DNA of 64,000 bases from DAOUEX01 sp034430235 (lineage in GTDB: Bacteria > Chloroflexota > Anaerolineae > UBA2200): assembly GCA_964478075.1 (NCBI GenBank), contig CAYZGO010000019.1:1-64000 (forward strand), read 5' to 3'. A model generated the notes under the pieces. It saw nothing but the letters and a program-made list of their open reading frames with translations, ran no database searches and had not been told where the DNA came from. Shown one piece after another: positions 53,226 through 61,368 of the stretch. The position numbers were made by a program, and so were the translations under genes. Within the stretch, counting starts at the first letter, position 1, and each line of letters starts with the position of its first letter.

Positions 53226-53615
53226 TCATGCGCGTGGGCCCCAAGCTATCATGTCAATCTCTACTCCTGCATTCAGAGCCAGACTAGCGACGCCTACTGT
53301 CGAACGTGCGGGGGGCCTGTCTGGGAAATACTCAGCATATACCCGATTGATTGCAGCGAACTGGCTCATGTCTTTGACATAAATAGTTGTTTTTACCACG
53401 TCGGCGAGGCTGAGATTAGCCGCAGCCAGAACAGCTTTGAGGTTCTCCATCACGCGTCGCATCTGGGTACCGATATCTCCTTCTACCAGTTTGCCGGTGC
53501 TGGGGTCGATGGGGATTTGGCCAGAGGTAAAGACGAAGGACTCAGCAGCGACTCCCTGGGAGTAGGGCCCTATGGCTGCAGGGGCCCCTTTGGTGGAAAT
53601 GATCTTCTTGGCCAC
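53226..53615 (-). CDS. ridA: RidA family reactive intermediate/imine deaminase
   Basis: 129 residues, the exact RidA size. The start is GTG at 53615, with AAAGGAG upstream, giving VAKKIISTKGAPAAIGPYSQ as the N-terminus. Conserved features include GPYSQGV, SGQIPIDPSTGKLV, the Arg-containing QMRRVMENLKAVL, VVKTTIYVKDMSQF and FPDRPPARSTVGVASL with the key Arg. RidA hydrolyses 2-iminoacids formed by PLP enzymes and FAD amine oxidases to oxo acids and ammonia. Both types of enzyme occur in this cluster. It lies 22 bp after the regulator stop. Confidence 0.93.
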   Translation of the reverse strand: MAKKIISTKGAPAAIGPYSQGVAAESFVFTSGQIPIDPSTGKLVEGDIGTQMRRVMENLKAVLAAANLSLADVVKTTIYVKDMSQFAAINRVYAEYFPDRPPARSTVGVASLALNAGVEIDMIAWGPRA

Positions 53616-53637
53616 TTCTTCTCTCCTTTGAAGTTCT

Positions 53638-54300
53638 CTACAGTTCCTCGATTTTCTGATTCCTGGTTTCATCCAGGTAGTTGTAGATCGTGTAGCGCGA
53701 AACACGCAGGACGTTGGCGACAGCCTCCACCGCTCCCTTGATAAGGAATACTCCCCGCTCATCCAATGACTTGACTACCTTGAGCTTATCTTCCTTTTTC
53801 ATCATCGCTACCGGCATTCCTTCCTGCCTGATGACGTCCTCGATGTTGGAGCGGAGCAGCGCCTCGATGTCTTGAGTGAAAGTCTCGTGAGTCTTGTCAT
53901 CCAGAGGCTCGGTTCGACAATAACCCTCTACGACGTGCTTTGCCACAACCCACCGTGTGATGTCAAAGTTAATACAGAGACAGCCAATGACCTCCCTTCG
54001 CTCATCCCGGACGAAAATGGTGGATGAGCGCAGGACCTTACCGTCGGAGGTGCGGTTGGGATAATTGATCAGATCCCGCTCCACCCGGCCCTGACGCAGT
54101 ACGCGCAGCACCAAATCCGTGAGCGGAGCTCCCACCTTGCGGCCGGTTATGTTGCCTTCTATGGCGATCGCTGAATCCTGGGGGTGACTGAGCTCGTGTA
54201 GAACAATCTCGACATCGTCTCCTAGAGCCCTGGTGAGGCTGGGAACAATTTCCCTCAGCGCGGCTAGTATGCAGTGGGTAGGTGCTGGCTTTGTTGGCAT
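53638..54300 (-). CDS. YheO/DauR-type PAS-like transcriptional regulator
   Basis: 220 residues. The N-terminal YheO-like PAS domain (about 10-125) has VEIVLHELSHPQDSAI and GNITGRKVGAPLTD. The C-terminal DNA-binding domain (HTH_22 type) ends in FLIKGAVEAVANVLRVSRYTIYNYLDE. DauR, a relative, represses D-arginine/D-lysine catabolic genes, so an amino-acid ligand is plausible. It is directly followed by ridA and the aminotransferase, so it probably controls the amino-acid cluster. Upstream there is an extended -10 promoter, 30 nt before the start. Confidence 0.88.
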   Translation of the reverse strand: MPTKPAPTHCILAALREIVPSLTRALGDDVEIVLHELSHPQDSAIAIEGNITGRKVGAPLTDLVLRVLRQGRVERDLINYPNRTSDGKVLRSSTIFVRDERREVIGCLCINFDITRWVVAKHVVEGYCRTEPLDDKTHETFTQDIEALLRSNIEDVIRQEGMPVAMMKKEDKLKVVKSLDERGVFLIKGAVEAVANVLRVSRYTIYNYLDETRNQKIEEL

Positions 54301-54602
54301 TCAACTCTCCCTTGAGTCTGAACTGTGTCTAGTATAGCATTCGGTGCAAAATGCGCTCCTCGGCTAGCAATGAGCCCTAGCCTAGCCCTCTGCCGTTCGC
54401 ACCGCCTGACGCTGTGCGTGTTGTTGGCTGCAACAAACATACGGGTACCCGTGCTGGCGCCTTGTACGGGACGGCCAAGACAGGCAGGACAGTGCAAGGC
54501 CCTAGGCTACATTTATTGTCAAATCTACGAGACGCACCCGTTGTGGGCAGCATTTCGCAGCAGTAGTTCTGAAGGAATCAGACGCATCGGAGGCCTTGCC
54601 CG
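54301..54602 (-). promoter_or_regulatory. Regulator promoter region
   Basis: 302 bp without a gene. On the minus strand the extended -10 box TGcTATACT (TATACT at 54331-54336) lies about 30 nt before the regulator start; a -35 is not evident. No other conserved element was seen. Confidence 0.5.
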
Positions 54603-55664
54603 CTACTGCGCGCGGAGATCCTTGCGGGCCTTGCTGAGAACCTCGACACCATTCTTTCTGAACAGCAGCATGTCCTCAATCCTTATTCCACCCCAGCCAG
54701 GGAGGTAGATTCCCGGTTCTATGGTGCACACCGTGCCCGGCCTCAGGATGTCCGTGGATTTTACACTGACTCTCGGCTTCTCGTGAATGGCGAGGCCCAC
54801 GCCATGCCCCAGGCCGTGTCCAAAGTGTTCTTTGTGGCCGGCCTCAGCGATGACATTACGTGCAATGGCATCAACTTCCTGCCCAGTCATTCCTGCTTTT
54901 GCTTGCTCCTCAGCCGCCAGTTGGGCTTCAAGGACGATGTCATATATCTCTTGCACCTTTTTGTCTGGTTCTCCGAGGCATATACTGCGGGTCAGATCAG
55001 AGTCATAGCCATCAGTTCTGGCGCCCATGTCCAGCACAATCGGCTCTCCTTCCTGGATCTCCCGATTCTGGGGAACAGCATGGGGTTTGGCGCCATTCGG
55101 CCCAGAAGCTACGATGAAATTGAAGGCGATGGCCTCGGCGCCGTGAGTGCGCATAGCTAGTTCTAGTTCCCAAGCGACTTGCTTTTCGGACATGCCTGGT
55201 TTGATGAAGCTGCGAATGTAGTCGCAGGCGTTGTCGGCTATGGAAATGGCTTTCTTTATCTTGGCCAGTTCGCCCTCGTCTTTGACCATTCTCATGTCCT
55301 CTACAATCTCTTTGGTCGGTACCCATTTGATGCCTCTGGTTTTCCTTTTCCATTCTTGGTATTGTGCGAACGGCAAGTGTGTGCTTTCGAATCCCAGCGT
55401 CTCTATTTCCTGCTCTTTGAGCAGACGCTTGAGCACCAGAGCCATCTTGTCTTCTACCTTCACCAGTTTGAAATCAGGTGCCTGCTCCGCCACCTGCTCG
55501 TAGTAGCGAAAATCGGTGAGCAGCAGTGCCTCTCGCTGTGTAATGACGAGTGCACCCTCTCCGCCAGTGAAGCCGCTCAAGTAGCGTTCATTTTCTGGCC
55601 GCGTGATCAGAATAGCGTCCAGGCCTTCCTCTTTGAGAGCGTGTCGTAGTTGCTCCAATCGCAT
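54603..55664 (-). CDS. M24 family Xaa-Pro dipeptidase/aminopeptidase (PepQ/PepP-like)
   Basis: 353 residues, the usual length of bacterial PepQ-type enzymes. Ligands: Asp in VLDMGARTD, Asp in YDSDLTRS, His in GHGLGHGVGLAIHEKP, Glu in TIEPGIYLPG and Glu in RIEDMLLF. The N-terminal domain (RLEQLRHALKEEGLDAILIT) is typical. The start at 55664 has AGAGGAA upstream, so the longer frame from 55748 is rejected. It splits Pro-containing peptides. A perfect promoter lies 210 bp upstream. A transcript start for the regulator also exists, so it may not be in one operon with the genes below. Confidence 0.93.
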   Translation of the reverse strand: MRLEQLRHALKEEGLDAILITRPENERYLSGFTGGEGALVITQREALLLTDFRYYEQVAEQAPDFKLVKVEDKMALVLKRLLKEQEIETLGFESTHLPFAQYQEWKRKTRGIKWVPTKEIVEDMRMVKDEGELAKIKKAISIADNACDYIRSFIKPGMSEKQVAWELELAMRTHGAEAIAFNFIVASGPNGAKPHAVPQNREIQEGEPIVLDMGARTDGYDSDLTRSICLGEPDKKVQEIYDIVLEAQLAAEEQAKAGMTGQEVDAIARNVIAEAGHKEHFGHGLGHGVGLAIHEKPRVSVKSTDILRPGTVCTIEPGIYLPGWGGIRIEDMLLFRKNGVEVLSKARKDLRAQ

Positions 55665-55874
55665 CTCTATTCCTCTTTGGGATACAAACATCCGCCCAGG
55701 TCTTGGGGCAACCCTGGTCTCAAGCGCTTGCGTGCTTGTGTTCATCATTCTGGGCTGCCTTGGCTAGCGTGTGCGGCGTGACGCGTTTTTGCAGTCCGAC
55801 CACCTGACTATGTTTCTCAATTATGTTCATTACACTGCGCGTGGTGAGTCTGCCGCCGAAGTGGTTCAGGAACT

Positions 55875-55903
55875 ACTATAGCACATCTTCAACATCTTGT
55901 CAA
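55875..55903 (-). promoter_or_regulatory. Sigma70 promoter of the M24 gene
   Basis: On the minus strand, perfect -35 TTGACA (55898-55903), 17-bp spacer and -10 TATAGT (55875-55880). It would give a leader of about 200 nt before the M24 start. Confidence 0.8.
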
Positions 55904-55914
55904 GTTGTTGATAC

Positions 55915-56246
55915 AAATGTTTAGGACAATGCCATAACAATTTGGTGCGGGGCACCGTAGAATGCGGGGGCGCGCACAATACATTTGGCGCAAAGGTCTC
56001 TAGCGAAAGCCTGAGGAGTCTCAAAAGGCCGAAACCTTACGCTTTGAGAGGGCTCTGGCACCCGACCGCAGGTCACAGACCTGCTGGGGACGAAACAAAT
56101 CAGATCTACCCGGTCTTTCAGGCACGCGGCTCGGGACCGTGATGGCTTCGGAGAGCAAACGGAGGAGCCTGCAAGACCTGCGTCTCTGCAGCGTGGGCTG
56201 CTTGAGCTAATGTAATTCGCCCAAGTTTTCGGCTTGACGGAGGATG
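55915..56246. other. Unexplained structured intergenic region
   Basis: About 330 bp between the TldE-like gene stop and the M24 promoter, with no supported gene. It contains the hairpin GCAGGTC-aca-GACCTGC near 56071-56087 and the pair CTCAAA/TTTGAG near 56012-56050 enclosing AGG/CCT. G/C-rich, gapped self-complementarity resembles a structured RNA. No known riboswitch, RNase P, 6S, SRP or tmRNA signature was recognised on either strand. Confidence 0.4.
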
Positions 56247-57584
56247 CTAGAACTCGGTCGCGCCACTGAACGTAAAGCGGCTGATTAGCAAGGCAGGGAC
56301 GCGCACCCCACCGTAGAAACCTCGTGTGAGCTTTGTGTCCTCGCTGATCATCTGCACCGCAGACAGTGCTTCTAAGATGTTCTGCGTGAAACGGAGATTC
56401 TTCGCTGCCCTCTTGAGCTGGCCCTTCTCGATCAGAAAGGTGCCGTCACGGGTCATGCCGGTTAGTATGGTCTTTAATGGGTGGACTGGGTTGACGTAAT
56501 GAAACCGTGTAACCCACAGGCCGCGTTCTACCGAAGCGAGCATCTGCTCTTTGCTGTGCTGCCCTGGTTTCATGAAGAGATTGCCAGGCAGCGGGCCGTA
56601 GGGGTTGGGTGCAGGCAAGGCATGACCGGTGGATTGCTTGCCTTCCTTATTTGCAGCATAACTGTCGTACACGACAGTCTTGGCGACGCCGTCTGTGATT
56701 AGATCCACCCGCTGCTTGGGCACGCCCTCAAAGTCAAAGGCGACGGGCAGACCAGTCTTGTCGAGACCGTCATCCCAAATGGAGATGTTTTCTCCGGTAA
56801 TGTGTTGGCCAAACTTGTTCGCCATGAAGCTGCGTCCTTCTTGTACGGCCAACGCGCTAAAACCGAGGAATGCCAGATAGGACAACAGTTCCGCCACGGC
56901 ATACTCTTCGAGGATCACTGTGTACTCACCTGGCTCAATGGGCTGTGGGTTGCGACTGTGCAATGCCTTGTTGACTGCCTGGCGGGCAACCTGAGCAGGG
57001 TCTATTTCGCGTACGTCAGACGAGGTCATGCCAGCATAGCCTGAACTGTCGTTGGACATAATAACAGTAGTGAGGTCGCTGAGGGTGGCTGGAGCATAGG
57101 CAAAGATGCCAAGCGAGTTGCTGACAGCTACTTCCGAAGTGGAGGTGGCAAAGGCCCCGGACGCTATCAGCCCGTTCTTTGCTGACAGTTTGCAGATGGT
57201 AGACACCGCTTGGGCTCGTTGCTGTGCCGTACAGTCCGCCGTAGCTTGCACAAAGGCATCCACTTCGGCGACTCGTCTTGGCTCCGGCAAAGAATGAAAA
57301 TCGGGATTCTCCGGCTGCAGAAGCGCGATTTCGAGAGCATTCTCAACCACTCGTTGCAGCGCGGCGTCGCTCAGGTCATTGATGGAAGCGACGCCAACCT
57401 TCTTACGGGATACAGCGCGTACGCGCACCTCTACGTTTCGTTCGGCAACGTTCTGATGGATGCGAGAGTTGGCAAAGCGCGTTAGTTTAGTGTCTTCACT
57501 GAGCATCAGCACTTCAGTCTGCTCCGCGGTGGAGTGAGCTAGCACGCGCCGTGCTATTTGTTTCATTCTGTCTGGACCTAACAT
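56247..57584 (-). CDS. pmbA: TldE/PmbA-like metalloprotease subunit
   Basis: 445 residues, normal for TldE. It is the non-catalytic partner of TldD in a heterodimeric zinc peptidase that trims unfolded or modified peptides. It has the family N-terminus with SRIHQNVAERNVEVRVR and ISIWDDGLDKTGLPVAFDFEGVPKQRVDLI, NPYGPLPGNLFMKPG and GMTRDGTFLIEKG, but no HExxxH motif, as expected for TldE. GGAGATACCAACC precedes the ATG. It starts 53 bp after the TldD stop, so both are on one transcript. Confidence 0.92.
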   Translation of the reverse strand: MLGPDRMKQIARRVLAHSTAEQTEVLMLSEDTKLTRFANSRIHQNVAERNVEVRVRAVSRKKVGVASINDLSDAALQRVVENALEIALLQPENPDFHSLPEPRRVAEVDAFVQATADCTAQQRAQAVSTICKLSAKNGLIASGAFATSTSEVAVSNSLGIFAYAPATLSDLTTVIMSNDSSGYAGMTSSDVREIDPAQVARQAVNKALHSRNPQPIEPGEYTVILEEYAVAELLSYLAFLGFSALAVQEGRSFMANKFGQHITGENISIWDDGLDKTGLPVAFDFEGVPKQRVDLITDGVAKTVVYDSYAANKEGKQSTGHALPAPNPYGPLPGNLFMKPGQHSKEQMLASVERGLWVTRFHYVNPVHPLKTILTGMTRDGTFLIEKGQLKRAAKNLRFTQNILEALSAVQMISEDTKLTRGFYGGVRVPALLISRFTFSGATEF

Positions 57585-57637
57585 GGTTGGTATCTCCTCG
57601 TAGTGACGTTGGGCTCTTTGTGCCTGCCGTGAGCGGG

Positions 57638-59077
57638 CTAAACAATCCCTACGCGCACGTTACGAAAACGCGCAGGTGCAGCGCCGTGCGCGACGTGCGC
57701 AGCTTGTACGGGCTGGCCCTTTCCGCAATTGGGAAGGCCCCAGATATGCCAGTGCTTTTCGTTGCAGATCGCGTCACAAGAAGCCCAGAACTGGGGCGTG
57801 ATGCCCGTGTAAGTGGCATTCTTGAGCATTCGGCCGAGCTTGCCTTTCTTGATCTCATAGGCAAGCTGAGTGCCAAACTGGAAATTCAAACGCTTATCAT
57901 CTATGCTCCAGCTTTTGTTTAGTGCCATGTAGATACCGTCGTCGGTATCAGCGATTAGATCCTCAAATTCCCACGTTCCTGGTTCGAGGTTGATGTTGGT
58001 CATGCGGATGAGCGGAATGCGGTTCCAACCGTCGGCGCGCATGGTGCCGTTGCTGCGCTGTTCCAGTAGAGCTGCAGTCTCGCGGGAGGTCAGGTAGCCA
58101 ACAAAGAGGCCATTGCGCACGATAGGGCTGCGCTGAGCAGGCACGCCCTCGTCATCGTAGCCGAAGGTTCCCAGTGCGCCAGGGATGGTGGCATCTGCGT
58201 AGATGTTGACCACATGCGATCCGTAGCGGAAACTCCCCAGCTTGTCACGCGTCAAGAAGCTGGTGCCTGCAAAACTGGCTTCTTCGCCAAAGACACGGTC
58301 CAGCTCCACGGGATGACCGCATGATTCGTGTACCTGCAGGGCCAGTTGGGTTGGGTCGAGGACGAGGGTTGTGACGCAACTGGGACACAGCGGCGCACTC
58401 AACAGGGCCACTGCTTCTTCGGCGATGCGTTGGCTATTCTCCACCAGCTCGAGGTCACGAATGAATTCGTATCCCGCCTTGCCCTGCTGTCGGCCAAAGC
58501 TATTGGGAAAGGAGCGGGTCTGGACTTCGTTCTCGTCAACAGCCGTGGCCTCTATCCCTGCGCCGCTCTCTACAAGCACCTGTTCAATGTAGCTGCCCTC
58601 TGTACTGGCAAAGACCCTGGTCTCATGGATGGACTCCATCTTGCTCTCGGTGACGGCGATTCCCTTCGCACGGCGCATCCCCTGATCGGCAGCCAGCAGC
58701 AAGGCGATCTTGTCCTCGATTGGAACGGAGAAGGGATCGATCTGCACGGGTGTCTGGTAACGGGCCACGTGGACTTCAGGCGGGCCGAGGGACACTTCGC
58801 CAGTCTTGACCATGCTGCTGGCGCGGGCGATTTGGGCAGCATGTGTGGTCACGCGCGCCGCTTCGTCGGCATTGAGCATGGAACTACTGGCAAAGCCCCA
58901 CGCGCCATTGACTACTACACGGATTCCGAACCCCTGGTTCTGATCGTGGGAAAGAGCTTCGACACGCCCGTTCTTGACGAGAATGGATTGCGTTTTCTGA
59001 TGGACAATGCGGACGTCAGCGTAGCTAGCTCCTTGCAGTTGGGCAGCGTTAAGAGCCCGCTCGGCGAGTTCTTTCAC
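57638..59077 (-). CDS. tldD: TldD-like zinc metalloprotease
   Basis: 479 residues, the catalytic half of TldD/TldE. The zinc site is the HESCGHPVELDRVFGEEASFAG segment near residue 250 (HExxxH), with a third-ligand Cys-containing region expected towards the C-terminus. Other motifs are RVVVNGAWGFASSSML and YADATIPGALGTFGYDDEG. The start is GTG at 59077 behind AAGGAGG. TldD/TldE proteins process peptide antibiotics or degrade unfolded peptides; no RiPP precursor was seen, so general peptide turnover is likelier. A minus-strand promoter lies just upstream. Confidence 0.94.
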   Translation of the reverse strand: MKELAERALNAAQLQGASYADVRIVHQKTQSILVKNGRVEALSHDQNQGFGIRVVVNGAWGFASSSMLNADEAARVTTHAAQIARASSMVKTGEVSLGPPEVHVARYQTPVQIDPFSVPIEDKIALLLAADQGMRRAKGIAVTESKMESIHETRVFASTEGSYIEQVLVESGAGIEATAVDENEVQTRSFPNSFGRQQGKAGYEFIRDLELVENSQRIAEEAVALLSAPLCPSCVTTLVLDPTQLALQVHESCGHPVELDRVFGEEASFAGTSFLTRDKLGSFRYGSHVVNIYADATIPGALGTFGYDDEGVPAQRSPIVRNGLFVGYLTSRETAALLEQRSNGTMRADGWNRIPLIRMTNINLEPGTWEFEDLIADTDDGIYMALNKSWSIDDKRLNFQFGTQLAYEIKKGKLGRMLKNATYTGITPQFWASCDAICNEKHWHIWGLPNCGKGQPVQAAHVAHGAAPARFRNVRVGIV

Positions 59078-59121
59078 TTTTTGGCCTCCTTGACTATTCT
59101 AGCCTGATTGAGTACAATTTG

Positions 59122-59150
59122 ATTATACTCATAGAATGGTGTGAGGTAAA
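59122..59150 (-). promoter_or_regulatory. Promoter of tldD-pmbA
   Basis: On the minus strand, -35-like TTTACC (59145-59150), a 17-bp spacer and consensus -10 TATAAT (59122-59127). It sits in the 77-bp gap between divergent tldD and the FmdB gene, overlapping the FmdB ribosome region. Confidence 0.65.
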
Positions 59151-59154
59151 AGCC

Positions 59155-59391
59155 ATGCCTCTGTATGAATACGTCTGCGACGAATGCCAATGCAGATTCG
59201 AGTTGCTGCGCAGCTTCAATCAGGCTGATGATCCTGTCGTGTGCCCCTGTTGTCAGCATCAGGGCGCACGCCGCCTGATCTCCTCCTTTGCTGCTGTGAG
59301 CAAGAGCAGCGATGGCTCTACCACGAGCGTGGCTGGTAGCAGCTCGTGTGCTTCCTGTTCTGCTGCTTCGTGCGCAGGCTGCAAGGGGTAA
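59155..59391 (+). CDS. FmdB family zinc-ribbon protein
   Basis: 78 residues. The N-terminus MPLYEYVCDECQCRFELL and the second pair in VVCPCCQHQGA form the four-Cys zinc ribbon of the FmdB regulatory-protein family. The C-terminal third is a low-complexity Ser/Gly/Cys tail (SSCASCSAASCAGCKG) with five more Cys, also usual in this family. GTGAGG lies before the ATG at 59155. Function unknown; a putative regulator or metal-binding scaffold. Confidence 0.88.
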   Translation: MPLYEYVCDECQCRFELLRSFNQADDPVVCPCCQHQGARRLISSFAAVSKSSDGSTTSVAGSSSCASCSAASCAGCKG

Positions 59392-59860
59392 TTGCTGTCT
59401 TGTTGACCCCGTGTCCAATACCCTGAGGAAGCAGTGCCCGGGTTTCCTCTTCGCTGTGTCCTCAGAGGGCCCGGGGCTCTTGCAGTCGCTCCTTCTGCTG
59501 ACGCGCCCCTCGCTCGCAGCCGGACACAAGCTTGACGAGTATCCTGTTATCCGTCAGATTTTGGCCAAGTCCTTGGTGGATGAGTTCGCGCGGCTCGTTC
59601 CGCCACCGTCCAGGCAACTCAGTCCAGACGAAGAGAACAAGCTGAGCACCTTCGTGGCCGCGTCAAAGATGCGATAGTCCCTGTGTCTAGTCAGTGCTTT
59701 TCGCTAGCCACGTGCCTGGCATACGACGCGGACTGTCGTCCGCTTAGAGCCTATGCCAGTAGTTTCGGACTGAGGTGGATCGGTGCACAGATCTGTAACG
59801 GGTCAGAGACTTGACCAGACGCAAACCAATTCCGCCCCCAATCTCTCGTGCACCCTGTGG
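59392..59860. other. Intergenic stretch with possible remnant frame
   Basis: About 470 bp before the deoA promoter. A plus-strand open frame ending at 59677 has a coding-like tail (GHKLDEYPVIRQILAKSLVD and LSPDEENKLSTF), but no recognised family and no ribosome site. It overlaps the FmdB gene in another frame. It is left unannotated as a gene; it could be a decayed C-terminus. Confidence 0.3.
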
Positions 59861-59889
59861 TTGCCCTTTTCTCAAGAATCTGCTATAGT
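59861..59889 (+). promoter_or_regulatory. Promoter of pyrimidine-nucleoside phosphorylase gene
   Basis: -35-like TTGCCC (59861-59866), a 17-bp spacer and -10 TATAGT (59884-59889), 53 bp before the start codon. Confidence 0.65.
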
Positions 59890-59942
59890 TATGTACGTCT
59901 GAAGAGAATGCGGTATGTGCGCGAAAGGGAGCGAAAGCTGCT

Positions 59943-61247
59943 ATGCGAGTAGTAGACATAATTCGGAGAAAGCGTCAGGGTGAGGAACTATCGAAGGAAG
60001 AGATCGAGTTTCTGGTGTTGGGCTTTACCAGGGGTGAGGTGCCTGACTATCAGATGTCTGCGTGGATGATGGCTGTTGTGTGGAGGGGCATGTCAGAGCG
60101 CGAAACGGTTGACCTAACCACGACCATGGCTCGCTCAGGGGCTGTGCTCGACTTGTCAACGGTTGCACCATTGGTGGTAGACAAGCATTCCACCGGTGGG
60201 GTAGGGGACAAGACCACTCTAGTGATTGCTCCTTTAGTGGCCTGTCTGGGTCTGCCGGTGGGCAAGATGTCTGGTCGCGGCCTGGGCTTCTCTGGCGGCA
60301 CCCTGGACAAGCTGGAATCCATTCCTGGCTTCAACATCGATCTCACGCGAGAGCAGTTCATGGACGTGCTAAGGCTCCATGGCGTTGTGGTTGCCGGTCA
60401 GTCGCCAGATCTGGCTCCTGCGGATGGCAAGATGTATGCTCTGCGTGATGTCACGGCGACTGTGGAGAGCCTGCCGCTGATTGCCAGCTCCATTATGAGC
60501 AAAAAGATCGCTGCAGGAACTCATGCTATCGTTTTGGATGTCAAGACAGGCACAGGGGCTTTCATGAAGACCGAGGCAGATGCTCTGGCCCTGGCTGAGA
60601 TGATGGTCGGAATCGGCCGGGGTGCGGGGCGTCGCGTATCGGCGGTCATCTCCGACATGGAGCAGCCGCTGGGGTACGCGGTAGGGAATGCGTTGGAGGT
60701 TGCTGAAGCTATCGCGACTCTGCAGGGACGCGGCCCAGCGGATTTCACGGAGCACTGCTTGGTCGTCGCGGCAGAGATGCTCCTCTTGGGCGAAAAGTGC
60801 GCCACTGCCGAGGCTGGCAGAGCGATGCTGTTGCAGGCTATTGAATCCGGCCAAGCCATTGCCAAATTCAGGGAGTGGGTGCATGCACAGGGGGGCGACG
60901 AGCGGGTCGTTGATGACACAACGCTGATGCCACAAGCGCAACTGGTGACAGACCTGGTATCACCGCAGAGTGGCTACATTGGAGGGATAAACGCCATGGA
61001 GGTGGGCCTGGCGACAGTCGCGCTTGGAGCCGGGCGGGAGATTAAGGGCGCAGCCATTGACCATGCAGTTGGCGTCGTGCTGAAGAAGAAGGTGGGCAAC
61101 GGTGTAGAGAAAGGCGAATCCCTTCTGACTATCCACGCCAGTGATGAGCAACGGTTGACAGAAGCGCGGGAGAGACTGTTGGCTGCCTACCAGTGGAGTG
61201 ATGCTCCTGTAACGCCTGCGCCGTTGATTCGACAGATTATTCGGTAA
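59943..61247 (+). CDS. pdp: Pyrimidine-nucleoside phosphorylase
   Basis: 434 residues. It splits uridine, deoxyuridine and thymidine with phosphate into base and (deoxy)ribose 1-phosphate for salvage. The family signature SGRGLGFSGGTLDKLESIPG is intact, preceded by DKHSTGGVGDKTTLV (phosphate site). Other motifs are the Lys-containing SIMSKKIAAGTHAIVLDVKTGTGAFMK and the C-terminal EKGESLLTIHA. Thymidine phosphorylase (DeoA) shares these features, so the broad-specificity call is by resemblance to Pdp of Gram-positive-like bacteria. GGGAGCG precedes the ATG. It is a single gene and convergent with hemW. Confidence 0.93.
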   Translation: MRVVDIIRRKRQGEELSKEEIEFLVLGFTRGEVPDYQMSAWMMAVVWRGMSERETVDLTTTMARSGAVLDLSTVAPLVVDKHSTGGVGDKTTLVIAPLVACLGLPVGKMSGRGLGFSGGTLDKLESIPGFNIDLTREQFMDVLRLHGVVVAGQSPDLAPADGKMYALRDVTATVESLPLIASSIMSKKIAAGTHAIVLDVKTGTGAFMKTEADALALAEMMVGIGRGAGRRVSAVISDMEQPLGYAVGNALEVAEAIATLQGRGPADFTEHCLVVAAEMLLLGEKCATAEAGRAMLLQAIESGQAIAKFREWVHAQGGDERVVDDTTLMPQAQLVTDLVSPQSGYIGGINAMEVGLATVALGAGREIKGAAIDHAVGVVLKKKVGNGVEKGESLLTIHASDEQRLTEARERLLAAYQWSDAPVTPAPLIRQIIR

Positions 61248-61250
61248 GGT

Positions 61251-61368
61251 GTCAGTTGTCAGTTATTGGTGGTGAGTTGGCAGTACGCTGTTACACAGAT
61301 ACGGCGGACCGTTCCGAGCAGTAACCGCCCACTACCAACCGCCAACTGTTAACCGTTAACCGTCAACC
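61251..61368. repeat. Opposed tandem heptamer arrays
   Basis: After the phosphorylase stop come five 7-bp units (GTCAGTT GTCAGTT ATTGGTG GTGAGTT GGCAGTA, 61251-61285). A second set in the other orientation, AGTAACC to GTCAACC, runs 61320-61368 in seven units (best: GTTAACC at 61348 and 61355). The second array enters the HemW gene and supplies its last residues (TVDG) and stop. The two arrays are partly complementary and could fold as a long imperfect hairpin between convergent genes. Confidence 0.65.

Noticed and set aside
56247..59077. RiPP (microcin-like) locus at TldD/TldE
   Set aside because: No precursor peptide, modification enzyme or exporter is seen nearby, and TldD/TldE pairs are common housekeeping genes.
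59400..59677. Plus-strand frame between FmdB and phosphorylase genes
   Set aside because: The tail looks coding-like but it overlaps FmdB out of frame, has no ribosome site and no recognised family; kept only as a note.
61248..61355. CRISPR-like repeats
   Set aside because: The units are 7 bp with no unique spacers, so this is a short tandem repeat and not a CRISPR array.
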